64,000 bases of DNA from contig CAZEFT010000005.1 in NCBI GenBank assembly GCA_964511495.1, positions 1-64,000 on the forward strand, in the 5' to 3' direction. The translations under genes and the position numbers were made by a program. The DNA comes from Litorimonas sp964511495. GTDB lineage: Bacteria > Pseudomonadota > Alphaproteobacteria > Caulobacterales > Maricaulaceae. Within the stretch, counting starts at the first letter, position 1. Each line of letters opens with the position of its first letter. The notes under the pieces were generated by a model. That model was not told the origin of the DNA, did not search any database, and saw only the letters and a list, made by a program, of their open reading frames with translations. Positions 35,289 through 44,495 of the stretch are shown here, piece by piece.

Positions 35289-36287
35289 ATGGTCGCTCAA
35301 TCCGTTTTGGATCTGATTGGAAATACGCCCCTCATCCGGCTTAAAGATGCCTCTGAGATGACGGGATGTGAGATTTTGGGAAAAGCTGAATTTCTAAATC
35401 CAGGTCAATCCGTCAAAGATCGGGCCGCTTTGTCTATCATTCGCCATGCGGAAGCCAATGGCACTTTGAAAACAGGCGGCGTTGTTGTTGAAGGTACGGC
35501 AGGGAATACGGGTATTGGCCTTGCTATGGTATGCTCGGCGCTCGGCTATCGATGCAAAATTGTGATGCCCCGTACACAGAGCCAGGAGAAGAAAGACTCG
35601 ATTAAACTCCTTGGTGCGGAATTAATCGAAGTCGATGCTGTGCCCTATTCCAACCCCAGAAATTATATTCATACCTCTCAAAGACTGGCCGAAGACTTGG
35701 CCAAAACTGAGCCCAATGGTGCTCTTTGGGCTAATCAGTTTGATAATGTAGCCAACCGCCAAGCGCATATTGATACGACAGGCCCCGAAATATACGCTCA
35801 AACAGACGGCAAAGTTGACGGTTTCATCTGTGCCGTAGGTTCCGGCGGAACACTTGCAGGGGTCTCAATGGCGTTAAAAGAACGAAATCCAAACATTCAA
35901 ATTGGCGTTGCCGATCCGTATGGTTCGAAAATGTATTCCTATTTCAAATCTGGCGAACTCGAAAGTCACGGCAATTCCATTACAGAAGGCATTGGTCAGG
36001 GCCGGATTACAGCTAATCTTGAAGGCGCAATCGTTGATAAAGCCTATCAAATAGATGATGTCGAAGCCCTTCAAATAATCTTTGAACTCAATCAGTTAGA
36101 AGGCATATGTTTAGGGGGGTCATCGGGTATCAATATTGCTGGTGCTATACATATGGCGCGGGAAATGGGCCCCGGACATACGATTGTGACAATACTATGC
36201 GATTATGGGCAACGTTATCAGTCAAAAATCTACAATCCTGAGTTTTTGAGAGAACGCAATCTCCCTGTTCCCAATTGGATTTGCTGA
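35289..36287 (+). CDS. cysK: cysteine synthase A
   Basis: PLP enzyme making cysteine from O-acetylserine and sulfide, the step that uses the product of CysI. It is 332 residues. The PLP lysine is in NPGQSVKDRAAL, the phosphate loop in EGTAGNTGIGLAM, and the glycine-rich loop in AVGSGGTLAGV. The C-terminal block GLGSSG-type is present as CLGGSSGINIAGA. GAAGGA is 7 nt upstream of the ATG. First gene of a set with a sulfurtransferase 1 nt on and metC after that. Confidence 0.94.
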   Translation: MVAQSVLDLIGNTPLIRLKDASEMTGCEILGKAEFLNPGQSVKDRAALSIIRHAEANGTLKTGGVVVEGTAGNTGIGLAMVCSALGYRCKIVMPRTQSQEKKDSIKLLGAELIEVDAVPYSNPRNYIHTSQRLAEDLAKTEPNGALWANQFDNVANRQAHIDTTGPEIYAQTDGKVDGFICAVGSGGTLAGVSMALKERNPNIQIGVADPYGSKMYSYFKSGELESHGNSITEGIGQGRITANLEGAIVDKAYQIDDVEALQIIFELNQLEGICLGGSSGINIAGAIHMAREMGPGHTIVTILCDYGQRYQSKIYNPEFLRERNLPVPNWIC

Positions 36288-36288
36288 T

Positions 36289-37137
36289 TTGCTTTCACCT
36301 GACCTCAAAAAAGTTTGGGACCGCGGAATCATTGAAGTCGCGCAATTCCGCGACTTGCTCGCACATGAAGAGGTCAAAATAATAGACGGCACTTGGGCGG
36401 TTTCTATTCCTAGCAACGGTTTTGCAAAAGGCGTCATTCCTGAGGCACAGTTTTTTGATCTCGGTCAGCTTAAATCTGTTTCAGACTTTAAAGCGGCCTA
36501 TCCGTCGCGTGAGGGTTTGATCAAAATGCTAGAGGGCCTGAACATTTCTGCGGATGACCCTCTTATCATATATGACAGGCAAGGCTTTTTCTCCGCACCA
36601 CGTGTTTGGTGGTCTTTAAAATCGCTCGGGCACAAGAAAGTCGCTGTTTTAAAAAACGGATTACCGGCTTGGCTTGAAAATGGTGGGCCTGTTCGAAACA
36701 ATTACACAATCATGGACAAGACATCTGAATATGTAGCAAGCAAGAGTCTCGCCAAAGGTGTTGTCATTAATGAGGTTTTGGCGGCCATCAATGGTGAGAC
36801 GCAAATTGTGGATGCCCGCTCTGCAGACCGATTTTATGGACGTACGGCTGAGCCGAGAGCGGGTCTGCGTTCAGGGCATATTCCCTCTTCCCTGTCTTTG
36901 CCTCTTAGTTCGCTAAAAGACAGCGAGGGAAGGATATTAAAAGGCGATGACCTTCTAACCGCTTTTCACGATGCAGGGGTCGATCTGAAGCGGCCTATCA
37001 TCACAACATGTGGATCAGGCGTCACCGCGTCAGCCCTAGCCCTGCTTTTCAGATCTGTTGGAAAAACAGATGTTTCTGTCTATAGCGGCTCATGGACTGA
37101 ATATGGCGCTAGCGAATACCCGATTGAGACAGAATGA
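36289..37137 (+). CDS. sseA: 3-mercaptopyruvate/thiosulfate sulfurtransferase (two rhodanese domains)
   Basis: 282 residues from a TTG start 1 nt after cysK; no earlier ATG is available without overlapping. It has two rhodanese domains (about 15-130 and 155-280). The active-site loop of the second is TTCGSGVTA, the CGSGVT form typical of mercaptopyruvate sulfurtransferases rather than CRxGx(R/T) thiosulfate enzymes. DGTWAVSIP in the first domain and VDARSADRFYGRTAEPRAGLRSGHIP in the second are family marks. It moves sulfane sulfur from cysteine-derived mercaptopyruvate. It overlaps metC by 4 nt, tying it to cysteine/methionine sulfur metabolism. Confidence 0.88.
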   Translation: MLSPDLKKVWDRGIIEVAQFRDLLAHEEVKIIDGTWAVSIPSNGFAKGVIPEAQFFDLGQLKSVSDFKAAYPSREGLIKMLEGLNISADDPLIIYDRQGFFSAPRVWWSLKSLGHKKVAVLKNGLPAWLENGGPVRNNYTIMDKTSEYVASKSLAKGVVINEVLAAINGETQIVDARSADRFYGRTAEPRAGLRSGHIPSSLSLPLSSLKDSEGRILKGDDLLTAFHDAGVDLKRPIITTCGSGVTASALALLFRSVGKTDVSVYSGSWTEYGASEYPIETE

Positions 37138-38276
37138 AACGCGAAACAGAATTTACCCATTTAGCACGCCCCGACGCTGGGTTGGGAACGGCTGTAAACC
37201 CGGCCGTCACACGCGCTTCAACGCTACTTTTTGATAAGGCAAAAGATCTATATCGGACGGACATACGCGGATATGGCCGTCACGGGGCGGCTGTGCATGA
37301 TGAATTAGCTTCGCTTTTCACACATTTGGAAGGCGGCGCAGGAACAAGTCTTTTTCCATCAGGGTTATTGGCCTGTACCATTCCCATCTTGTCGCAAGTC
37401 AAAAGCGGGGATCACGTTTTACTGACAGACTCAATATATGGCCCCACCCGCAGCTTTTGTTTCAATTTTCTAAAGTCCATGAATGTAGCAACGGAAACTT
37501 ATGACCCTCGTGTCGGGGCTAATATTGATAAGCTTATCAAGCCTAATACGTCTCTGATAATCTTGGAAAGCCCCGGCTCTTTAACATTTGAAATTCAAGA
37601 CATTCCGGCAATTACAAAAATTGCTAAGGCCAAAAATATCAAAACATTGATTGATAACACATGGTCAGCAGGAATTGTTTTGTCTCCTTTATCACTCGGC
37701 GTTGATATTTCCTGTCACGCTGCCACGAAATATTTCGGTGGACATAGTGATATTATGTTCGGCGCAGCAGTTTCGGCGGATGAAGATACGGCCAAGCAAA
37801 TCGCACAAACGGCAAAATATATTGGGAATGCAAGCTCGCCTGATGATGCCTATCAAATTCTAAGAGGCTTCCGGACTGTGATGCAGCGCTTTCGCTATCA
37901 AGAGACAACAGCTCTGGAACTTGCCAAATGGCTCGAAACGCAGGATGAAATTCAATCGGTTCTGCATCCTGCCCTTGAGCAACACCCTGATCACGCTATT
38001 TGGAAGCGAGATTTTTCAGGCGCGGGCTGCCTGTTCAGCGTTGTCGCCCGACCAACTAGTGCACAAAAAGTTTTGGACTTTATTGACGCCCTCTCCTTGT
38101 TTGGAATCGGTTATTCTTATGGCGGATATGAAAGTCTTGCAATTCATTGCGACCCACAATTACGTCGTGACAAAACTGACAAACTGGACGGGCCTCTCAT
38201 ACGGTTTGCTTGTGGCCTTGAACATGTTGATGATTTAAAAGCCGATATAAAACAAGCTCTTGCGAAACTTTCTTAA
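37134..38276 (+). CDS. metC: cystathionine beta-lyase
   Basis: PLP-dependent trans-sulfuration enzyme cleaving cystathionine to homocysteine, pyruvate and ammonia. It is 380 residues. The Cys/Met metabolism family is clear from GYGRHGAAVHDEL, LTDSIYGPTRSFC, IDNTWSAG and the PLP lysine in CHAATKYFGGHSDIMFG. YSYGGYESL near the C-terminus favours the beta-lyase of the MetC group. It is translationally coupled to the sulfurtransferase gene and followed 1 nt later by the esterase-like lipoprotein gene. Confidence 0.92.
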   Translation: MKRETEFTHLARPDAGLGTAVNPAVTRASTLLFDKAKDLYRTDIRGYGRHGAAVHDELASLFTHLEGGAGTSLFPSGLLACTIPILSQVKSGDHVLLTDSIYGPTRSFCFNFLKSMNVATETYDPRVGANIDKLIKPNTSLIILESPGSLTFEIQDIPAITKIAKAKNIKTLIDNTWSAGIVLSPLSLGVDISCHAATKYFGGHSDIMFGAAVSADEDTAKQIAQTAKYIGNASSPDDAYQILRGFRTVMQRFRYQETTALELAKWLETQDEIQSVLHPALEQHPDHAIWKRDFSGAGCLFSVVARPTSAQKVLDFIDALSLFGIGYSYGGYESLAIHCDPQLRRDKTDKLDGPLIRFACGLEHVDDLKADIKQALAKLS

Positions 38277-38277
38277 A

Positions 38278-39501
38278 ATGAAAAGATTTTGGCTGGGTCT
38301 TTTTATAGTCTTGCTGATTGCTGCACTTTCATCTTGTTCCGGGACACGTATGTTAATGCAGCAAGCGCCCAAAAAGCCGCAACTGGATCAACAAGCATTG
38401 CCTCTACTTATGAAGGCAGGACAAACGCGAAGCCTCTTGGAAGAGCACATTTACGGCCCTATTCCCACACTGTCTGATGTAACGATTTTAGAGAAACGCC
38501 TCGTTACAAAGAACGCCTTTAGCGACAATGACAGAGTGACGGAATGGAAAGTGTCAGCAGGATATGGCGATGGAACTCGCTTATTTCATATTGTCTTCAT
38601 CTCTCGTCCATCTGGACAAGATGGCAAAACGGAAACCACACCTTATATCATCACTCAAAATTTTTGCCCAAATACCTCCGTTGTCCCAATTGACGGCATC
38701 ACACCACCACAGGGCGATTACTTTGATTGTTCCGGAGGCGGAATAATGGGGCACGTGTTCGGTTATTTCTTCGGGCGATATATCACCGTACCGCCTTATG
38801 AAATCATCTTAGACAGAGGCTATAATATCGCGGTTATGTATCCCTCGGAATTTACACCTGATTCCCGTGTAGCGGCCCCACGCGTGATAAATGCCCTTTT
38901 CCCTGAAGTGGAAGAGAAGCCAGGTGCTTTGGCAATTTGGTCAAGTCTAACCAGTTGGTTGGCAGAAGAACTGAAAAACACTGAGGCAAACCAGCAAATA
39001 ATTGCCTATGGGCATTCCCGTTACGGCAAAACGGCTCTTCTATCGGGAGCCTCGAGTGATAATATAGACGCTGTTATCGCCCATCAATCGGGAACGGGAG
39101 GCGCCTCAATCCTGAGAGACTCAACAGGAGAAAGTATCGCGAGCATCACAGAAAGCTATTCACATTGGTTTAATTCGAAATTCGCTGAATATTCCGAAAA
39201 TGTAGACGCTCTGCCCGTCGATGCGCATAATTTACTCTCTTTGATTGCGGATAAACCCCTCATGTTGGGAAATGCGAGGCGGGATGTTTGGTCAGATCCT
39301 GTAGGCGCTTTCCACGCTGCGCAACTCGCTTCTATGGCTTGGCAAAGTGAGTCAGGGCAAAACGCGTTCACCGCAAACCGTTTGGATGAATTCATCCCCT
39401 CTGACGACATAGCATTTTGGATGCGTCCCGGTACGCATGGCGTAGTCAAAGAGGATTGGCCCGCTTTTCTTGATTTTCTTGACGCCCATTTTAAAAACTA
39501 G
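38278..39501 (+). CDS. CE15-like (glucuronoyl esterase family) lipoprotein
   Basis: 407 residues from ATG 38278. A lipoprotein signal ends in LSSC at residues 17-20. The alpha/beta-hydrolase core carries a CE15-type nucleophile elbow GHSRYGKTALLSGA and the following HQSGTGGAS. The late block HWFNSKFAEY...LPVDAHNLLSLIADKPLML resembles the CE15 histidine-side region, and a candidate catalytic His is in PGTHGVVKEDW. Classical CE15 enzymes have Glu in the QESGSGG position; here it is Gln, as in some bacterial members that place the acid elsewhere. Glucuronoyl esterases cleave lignin- or uronate-linked esters in plant cell walls; the true substrate here is unknown. Its place behind cys/met genes is unusual. 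Confidence 0.75.
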   Translation: MKRFWLGLFIVLLIAALSSCSGTRMLMQQAPKKPQLDQQALPLLMKAGQTRSLLEEHIYGPIPTLSDVTILEKRLVTKNAFSDNDRVTEWKVSAGYGDGTRLFHIVFISRPSGQDGKTETTPYIITQNFCPNTSVVPIDGITPPQGDYFDCSGGGIMGHVFGYFFGRYITVPPYEIILDRGYNIAVMYPSEFTPDSRVAAPRVINALFPEVEEKPGALAIWSSLTSWLAEELKNTEANQQIIAYGHSRYGKTALLSGASSDNIDAVIAHQSGTGGASILRDSTGESIASITESYSHWFNSKFAEYSENVDALPVDAHNLLSLIADKPLMLGNARRDVWSDPVGAFHAAQLASMAWQSESGQNAFTANRLDEFIPSDDIAFWMRPGTHGVVKEDWPAFLDFLDAHFKN

Positions 39502-39533
39502 CTCTATATAGGCCTTAAGAACATTGGGTCGTT

Positions 39534-40796
39534 TCAGGGGCGAATTTGTCCGGTGCCGTGAACCAGATATTTGAAACTCGTCAGCTGCTCTAGGCCGACA
39601 GGCCCTCTCGCATGCATTTTCCCCGTAGCAATGCCGATTTCAGCACCCATGCCAAACTCTCCGCCATCAGAGAATTGTGTCGACGCATTATGCATGACCA
39701 CGGCGCTATCAATAGCCATGAGGAACCTTTGCGCGGCCGCTGCATCTTCTGTGATGATGGCATCTGTATGCCCTGAAGAATGTTTCGAAACGAAGGCAAT
39801 CGCTTCCTCCAGGCCATTGACAAGTTTGATAGAGGCAATAGCGGCCAGGTATTCTTGCGACCAATCGTCATCAGTAGCGGCTTGAAGAGCAGGCTCAATT
39901 TTAACGGCGTCAGAATCACCGCGCAACTCGCATCCCTCCATAGCGATAACGAGTTTTGGTAAAACCTCTTCCGCGATAGACCGATCAATTACAATGCTTT
40001 CAGTCGCACCGCAGACTCCTGTGCGACGTAATTTAGCGTTCCGGACAAGATTTAGTGCCTTATCAATATCGGCTTTCGCGTGGATATAGCTGTGACAATT
40101 ACCATCTAAATGCAGCAATGTCGGCACACTAGCTTGATCACGAACTAGCTCGACCAAACCACGTCCCCCGCGAGGAATGACTAAATCGACATATTCATCC
40201 GCTTTCAACAAAGCCGTCACAGCTTCACGATCTGTCGTGCCAATAGCTTGAACCGCGTGGCTCGGTAAGCCAGAAGCCTCCAAACCTTCACACATCGCGC
40301 TGACAATGATTTCTGTAGAATGGCGGCTTTCGGAGCCACCTCGTAAAATTACAGCATTGCCTGACTTCAAGCAAAGCGCGCTGGCATCCGCACCCACATT
40401 GGGGCGGGACTCATATATCATGCCGATAACACCGATGGGCACGGCGACACGTTCAATATTTAATCCATTAGGGCGATTAAAAGTGCCCAGTTTTCGTCCC
40501 ACGGGATCAGGTAACCCAGCAATCTCTTCCAAGGCTTTTGCAATACCCTCAATTCGATCATCAGTCAGTGCCAGTCTGTCAATAAACGCTGTGTCTTTTT
40601 TACCTTTTACGCTTTCAACATCTTTCTTATTGGCTTCCAGCAAGTCAGCTTTTTTCGTGCGTAAGGCTTTGGCCGCTTCATAAAGAGCCTTGTTTTTCTG
40701 TTCCGTTGTTGCTTGCGATAATATCATCGTTGCTGCTTTGGCCTGTCGCCCCAAAACTGCAATATGTTCGACTACAGATGTATTTAGTTTCGTCAT
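39534..40796 (-). CDS. proA: gamma-glutamyl phosphate reductase
   Basis: Second step of proline synthesis: NADPH reduction of glutamyl phosphate to glutamate semialdehyde. About 420 residues from ATG 40796 (AGGA about 10 nt upstream); an ATG at 40817 adds seven. Aldehyde dehydrogenase-fold marks: YESRPNVGADASALCLKSGNA, ILRGGSE, and the catalytic cysteine in GVCGATESIV. GEFGMGAEIGIATGKMHARGPVGLEQLT is the family's C-terminal signature. It lies downstream of proC on the same strand. The glutamate kinase gene proB is not in the window. Confidence 0.96.
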   Translation of the reverse strand: MTKLNTSVVEHIAVLGRQAKAATMILSQATTEQKNKALYEAAKALRTKKADLLEANKKDVESVKGKKDTAFIDRLALTDDRIEGIAKALEEIAGLPDPVGRKLGTFNRPNGLNIERVAVPIGVIGMIYESRPNVGADASALCLKSGNAVILRGGSESRHSTEIIVSAMCEGLEASGLPSHAVQAIGTTDREAVTALLKADEYVDLVIPRGGRGLVELVRDQASVPTLLHLDGNCHSYIHAKADIDKALNLVRNAKLRRTGVCGATESIVIDRSIAEEVLPKLVIAMEGCELRGDSDAVKIEPALQAATDDDWSQEYLAAIASIKLVNGLEEAIAFVSKHSSGHTDAIITEDAAAAQRFLMAIDSAVVMHNASTQFSDGGEFGMGAEIGIATGKMHARGPVGLEQLTSFKYLVHGTGQIRP

Positions 40797-40845
40797 TGGA
40801 GGACTATCCTCATCCATCTCATATTCATTGCGTTCATTAACATGA

Positions 40846-41646
40846 TTATCTCAGTTCAATGGCGCGTTTCATTGCGGCTTCAACCGTTAATTTCATTCTC
40901 TCGCTCAAACCTTGGTCACCATTCAGTGCTTTCAAACCGGCTTCTGTTGTACCGTTTTTACTTGTCACATTATTGCGGAGTGTTTCTAAATCATGATCTG
41001 ACTGACGCGCCATTTCAATGGTTCCGGCCATCGTTCCGAGAACCAAATCATGTGCCTGATTTTCGGTGAAGCCTAGTGAGATGGCCGCTTCAATATATGT
41101 TCTGGCAAATTCAAAAATGTAACCCGGACCGCTTCCCGCCACGGCAGTAATACGGTCTATCCCGTCTTCATCCTCAACCCATACAAAACCGCCTGTCAGC
41201 CCCATCATATGTTCAGAAAGTACTTTATATTCCTCGGAGACCGCAGCCGAGGCAAAAAGGCCGGACATACCTTGCGCGATGAAAGCGGGTAAGTTCGGCA
41301 TAATACGAACTATTTTGTCTGTATTTAGGGTTGAGGATAAACGCGCTACTGAGCAGCCCGCTGCCATAGATAAGACAATCCCCTGCTCAGATAAAAGAGT
41401 CCTATACTCAGGTAATATGACATCAACAAGCTGAGGTTTTATGGCCACAACCAAAACGTCAAACGCTTTGCCCTGAACGTCTGCTAGTTGCGTATGGCTG
41501 ATAACCTCCTCAGGCAGATTTGTCGTATTTGGGTCGACAACCGTGACATGCAAGGCATCAGACTTTATCCATTGTGCTAATAAGGCGCCGCCCATCTTGC
41601 CGCAGCCGATCATTAATATGCGATATTTTTTCATATCCGGTTTCAT
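40846..41646 (-). CDS. proC: pyrroline-5-carboxylate reductase
   Basis: Last step of proline synthesis, NAD(P)H reduction of pyrroline-5-carboxylate. It is 266 residues. Rossmann motif ILMIGCGKMGGALLAQW at the N-terminus, VVAIKPQ, VRIMPNLPAFIAQGM, and the C-terminal helical dimer domain with AVAGSGPGYIFEF and NVTSKNGTTEAGL, the strongly conserved substrate-binding block. AAGAGG 4 nt before the ATG supports the start. It forms a unit with proA (about 50 bp between). Confidence 0.95.
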   Translation of the reverse strand: MKPDMKKYRILMIGCGKMGGALLAQWIKSDALHVTVVDPNTTNLPEEVISHTQLADVQGKAFDVLVVAIKPQLVDVILPEYRTLLSEQGIVLSMAAGCSVARLSSTLNTDKIVRIMPNLPAFIAQGMSGLFASAAVSEEYKVLSEHMMGLTGGFVWVEDEDGIDRITAVAGSGPGYIFEFARTYIEAAISLGFTENQAHDLVLGTMAGTIEMARQSDHDLETLRNNVTSKNGTTEAGLKALNGDQGLSERMKLTVEAAMKRAIELR

Positions 41647-41814
41647 GCGACCTCTTAACCCTCAAACATCTAGACATCAAACTAAACAGCGAGGGAAAAC
41701 TCATCCCCCGGTTTGGCTAAATCGCTAATGTCAAAAATTGAGACATCAATATTTTCCATATTCATCGGTTCAACCGAGGTTTGAAACGATAATAGCAATA
41801 ATTTTTTTGAGAGG

Positions 41815-41891
41815 TGGCAGGCCCAGTAGGACTCGAACCTACAACCTGCCGCTTAGAAGGCGGCTGCTCTATCCAGTTGAGCTATGGACCC
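41815..41891 (-). tRNA. tRNA-Arg (anticodon TCT)
   Basis: 77 nt including an encoded CCA. Acceptor arms GGGTCCA and TGGGCCT pair with two G-U wobbles, the anticodon stem GCCGC/GCGGC holds loop CTTCTAA, and the T-arm is GTAGG-TTCGAGT-CCTAC. Reads AGA. Confidence 0.96.
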
Positions 41892-41906
41892 CTCTTTACC
41901 GTGAAC

Positions 41907-42212
41907 CTAATGTGTCCAAGGTAATTTACGATCATAACTGAAATTATCAGCATAAGATCGGCGGATACGTTTTGTTTCACGCTTATCAATCACGCGATGC
42001 GGAATATTATTGGCTTTGGCATATGAAACTGCCTCGTCCTTCGTGTCAAAACGCAACTCAATCTGTGATCTCGGGTCAACCGAACGAGTATTGCCTGTGA
42101 GCGGGTCAATAATTGTCGGCGATTTCGTCACAAAGTCCAAAAGCCAATAATGGGTTTTGGCCCGACCAGATGTCATGGCAGACGGACTCGGTTGATAAAT
42201 TTTTGCAAACAT
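41907..42212 (-). CDS. NDUFS4-like respiratory complex I accessory subunit
   Basis: 101-residue soluble protein of the ETC complex I (NDUFS4/18 kDa) family found in mitochondria and alphaproteobacteria. The block KTHYWLLDF near the start and DTKDEAVSYAKANNI in the middle are the conserved features, with YADNFSYDRKLPWTH at the C-terminus. It associates with the peripheral arm of NADH:quinone oxidoreductase. It is a stand-alone gene 15 nt upstream of tRNA-Arg on the same strand, so the tRNA may be co-transcribed with it. Confidence 0.9.
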   Translation of the reverse strand: MFAKIYQPSPSAMTSGRAKTHYWLLDFVTKSPTIIDPLTGNTRSVDPRSQIELRFDTKDEAVSYAKANNIPHRVIDKRETKRIRRSYADNFSYDRKLPWTH

Positions 42213-42267
42213 CCAATAGACCTACAAAACGTTTAGAGCGTCATATCAGATTAGACATGGCTGTAAA

Positions 42268-44250
42268 TCAAATATCCCGATTAAAGGCATTGTTCAGCAT
42301 GGATTTAACATCTGCTAGGCTTTGCGGCTTTGTCACGGAGGCAGAGCGTTCCAGAATTTTCTGACGCATGGCCGGTGTAATTCCTTTTTTATTCGCAGTG
42401 GCAGGATTATGCCCGACCATACCTGACCTTTCCTGTCTTTGGGTAGATTGTGCCGAATGACGATGATTTGGCGTCTGCTGTGTGCTTGCGCGGGCAACTT
42501 TATGGCTGCGGTGGGCCGATGATTGTTCAGGCGTGATAGTGGTCGTTTGATTCGCATCCAAATCGACTGTTCGGTTCCGCCAACGATCAAAGACTGTTCT
42601 CATAAATTCGGGAGACGTTGCATCCTTACTCCACAAATCTGTAAAGACAGCACTGGAGCTATGCGGCAAATATTGTTCCGGCAAACGATTTAAAATCACC
42701 CTCATAGGCAGATTTACGGCCTCACCAAACACCATGGTTTCAGCTGTGCCCAAAGACGGAAGGAAGGACAACAAATCAGAAGCTCCGTCGGGTACGGCAG
42801 CACGAACGAAGTTTTGGTCAACTTCATTGGACAGGCGCATCGAGAAAATTGTCGAACATTGTGACAATGTCGAGGGCTCCAACTCTGACGGTCTCTGAGA
42901 GATAATCGCCAAAGAGACACCATATTTCCGCCCTTCTTTAGCGATTCGTGAAATTATGCGTCGAGCAGAAGAGAAACCCTGAGAAACATCACGGGGGATA
43001 TAACGGTGGGCCTCTTCACAGACGAGCAAAATAGGAATTTTACGCTCTGACCAAGTGGCTAATTCAAACGCGAGACGGCTGACAACGCTCACCACAATAT
43101 TTAGCGCCTCTGACGGAATGCTTGAAAAGTCTAAAATAGAAATGGGCTTGCCTTGAACAGGCAAACGGAAAATACGCCCGACAATTTCTTCGATTGGGCG
43201 CGGTGAAGCTTGGTTACGGAAGATGAATTTATAGCGGGGCTCCGCCATGATACTGTTAATGCGTCGTTTCAATCGCCGATACGGGCCAAGATTGGAATTA
43301 TTCTCAAGCTTACCCATTTCATGATCAATAAGCTTAAGGACATCACGAATGCGATAGGGCACAGGTGAGTCGAGCGAAATGTGAGTGGCGCGTTGTAATT
43401 CTGCCTCTATATCATCCAGTTTAACCTGTGACGAAATATCATTATTGCGCTGCGCTCGATCGAAAAGACGCTTGGCCTTCAAGACAATCTCGTGGAGGAC
43501 TTCTTCTTCCTCCGTTGCCTGGTCAGGAATATCACTGGTGAGAAGTTCTACCGTTTCGACGAAATCGAACATCCAGAGGGGTAGGTCCAAAGTTTCTGAA
43601 TTGATCACTTCGGCATGATTACCAAAACTTTTGGAATATTCATTATGCGGATCAAAGAGAACCACGTGACCCTGCGGGCTTTCGTTCAAGATCGCTTGGA
43701 GAACCAGTGCCACCGTACAAGACTTACCAGAACCGGTAGAGCCGATAATCGCAAAATGTTTAGATAAGAGATCATTTGTCCGGACTTTCGCAACGATAGA
43801 ATTATCCTGTTGCAATCGGCCAACATCAATACAGGGCGTGTTTTCACGATTAAAAATTAGCTCCAGATCGCTAGGCGACATGTTGTAAACAGCTTCGTTC
43901 AGAACAGGAAAAGTTCGAACGCCTCTGAAAAACTTGGTTTCTTTGGTGACTTGATTCGTCGAGATTTCACCAAGAATATTGAGTGTCGCCAAACACCCAT
44001 CATTCAAGCCATCCTCATCCACAGCGCCAATTTTAAGGGCTGAAACCATAGCGACGACAATTGAGTTAGCCGTCAGAATTTTGAGGATTGTCCCAATTTG
44101 TGTGTGATGGAGGAGGTTATTGCGAATGACTGATTTATTGATCGAGATAATAGCCGCAGACGAACCGACAGTCAGAATTCGTCCAACCTCAATAGGTTTG
44201 TAACCCGAATGATTTTGGGGCTTTTTAGCTGTGTTTGCATTTGGTGACAT
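42268..44250 (-). CDS. HerA-like ATPase (DUF87 family)
   Basis: 660 residues from ATG 44250 (an ATG at 44295 adds 15). A HAS-barrel-like beta-domain (about 20-150) precedes a HerA/FtsK-type ATPase: Walker A GSTGSGKSCTVAL, HVVLFDPHNEYS, a helical insertion at about 235-310, Walker B ILLVCEEAHRYIP, sensor-like SLAIISQRPSEL and the arginine region NEVDQNFVRAAVPDG. HerA hexamers pump DNA and in many microbes work with nuclease NurA in end resection. No NurA gene is nearby. The last 120 residues are Gln/Ser/His/Thr-rich and probably disordered. Its role in this organism is not known. Confidence 0.85.
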   Translation of the reverse strand: MSPNANTAKKPQNHSGYKPIEVGRILTVGSSAAIISINKSVIRNNLLHHTQIGTILKILTANSIVVAMVSALKIGAVDEDGLNDGCLATLNILGEISTNQVTKETKFFRGVRTFPVLNEAVYNMSPSDLELIFNRENTPCIDVGRLQQDNSIVAKVRTNDLLSKHFAIIGSTGSGKSCTVALVLQAILNESPQGHVVLFDPHNEYSKSFGNHAEVINSETLDLPLWMFDFVETVELLTSDIPDQATEEEEVLHEIVLKAKRLFDRAQRNNDISSQVKLDDIEAELQRATHISLDSPVPYRIRDVLKLIDHEMGKLENNSNLGPYRRLKRRINSIMAEPRYKFIFRNQASPRPIEEIVGRIFRLPVQGKPISILDFSSIPSEALNIVVSVVSRLAFELATWSERKIPILLVCEEAHRYIPRDVSQGFSSARRIISRIAKEGRKYGVSLAIISQRPSELEPSTLSQCSTIFSMRLSNEVDQNFVRAAVPDGASDLLSFLPSLGTAETMVFGEAVNLPMRVILNRLPEQYLPHSSSAVFTDLWSKDATSPEFMRTVFDRWRNRTVDLDANQTTTITPEQSSAHRSHKVARASTQQTPNHRHSAQSTQRQERSGMVGHNPATANKKGITPAMRQKILERSASVTKPQSLADVKSMLNNAFNRDI

Positions 44251-44371
44251 CAGCCACCCCCTCTTCGATACATTACCCCGAATCAAAGGTAGCAAAATAG
44301 CGTTATCAAAGGCTTACTAAGCCCATCATTCAAAAGCCTTATTGGCAAAAGTTATTTTTGAGAGAAATCCA

Positions 44372-44448
44372 TGGTCGGGGCGGCAAGATTCGAACTTGCG
44401 ACCCCCTGTTCCCAAAACAGGTGCGCTACCAGGCTGCGCTACGCCCCG
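44372..44448 (-). tRNA. tRNA-Pro (anticodon TGG)
   Basis: 77 nt with encoded CCA. Acceptor CGGGGCG/CGCCCCG is perfect, and the anticodon stem CCTGT/ACAGG encloses TTTGGGA. T-arm loop TTCGAAT is standard. Reads CCA and related proline codons. Confidence 0.97.
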
Positions 44449-44463
44449 ACTATGGTGAGAAGC

Positions 44464-44491
44464 CTAATAACCCCGCTTAAAATTTTTTCAA
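44464..44491 (-). promoter_or_regulatory. promoter of tRNA-Pro(TGG)
   Basis: On the minus strand TTGAAA, 16 nt, TATTAG ends 16 nt before the tRNA 5' end. The same segment also forms part of a hairpin (CGCTT...AAGCG) that may end the upstream DUF192 transcript. Confidence 0.5.
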
Positions 44492-44495
44492 GCGC

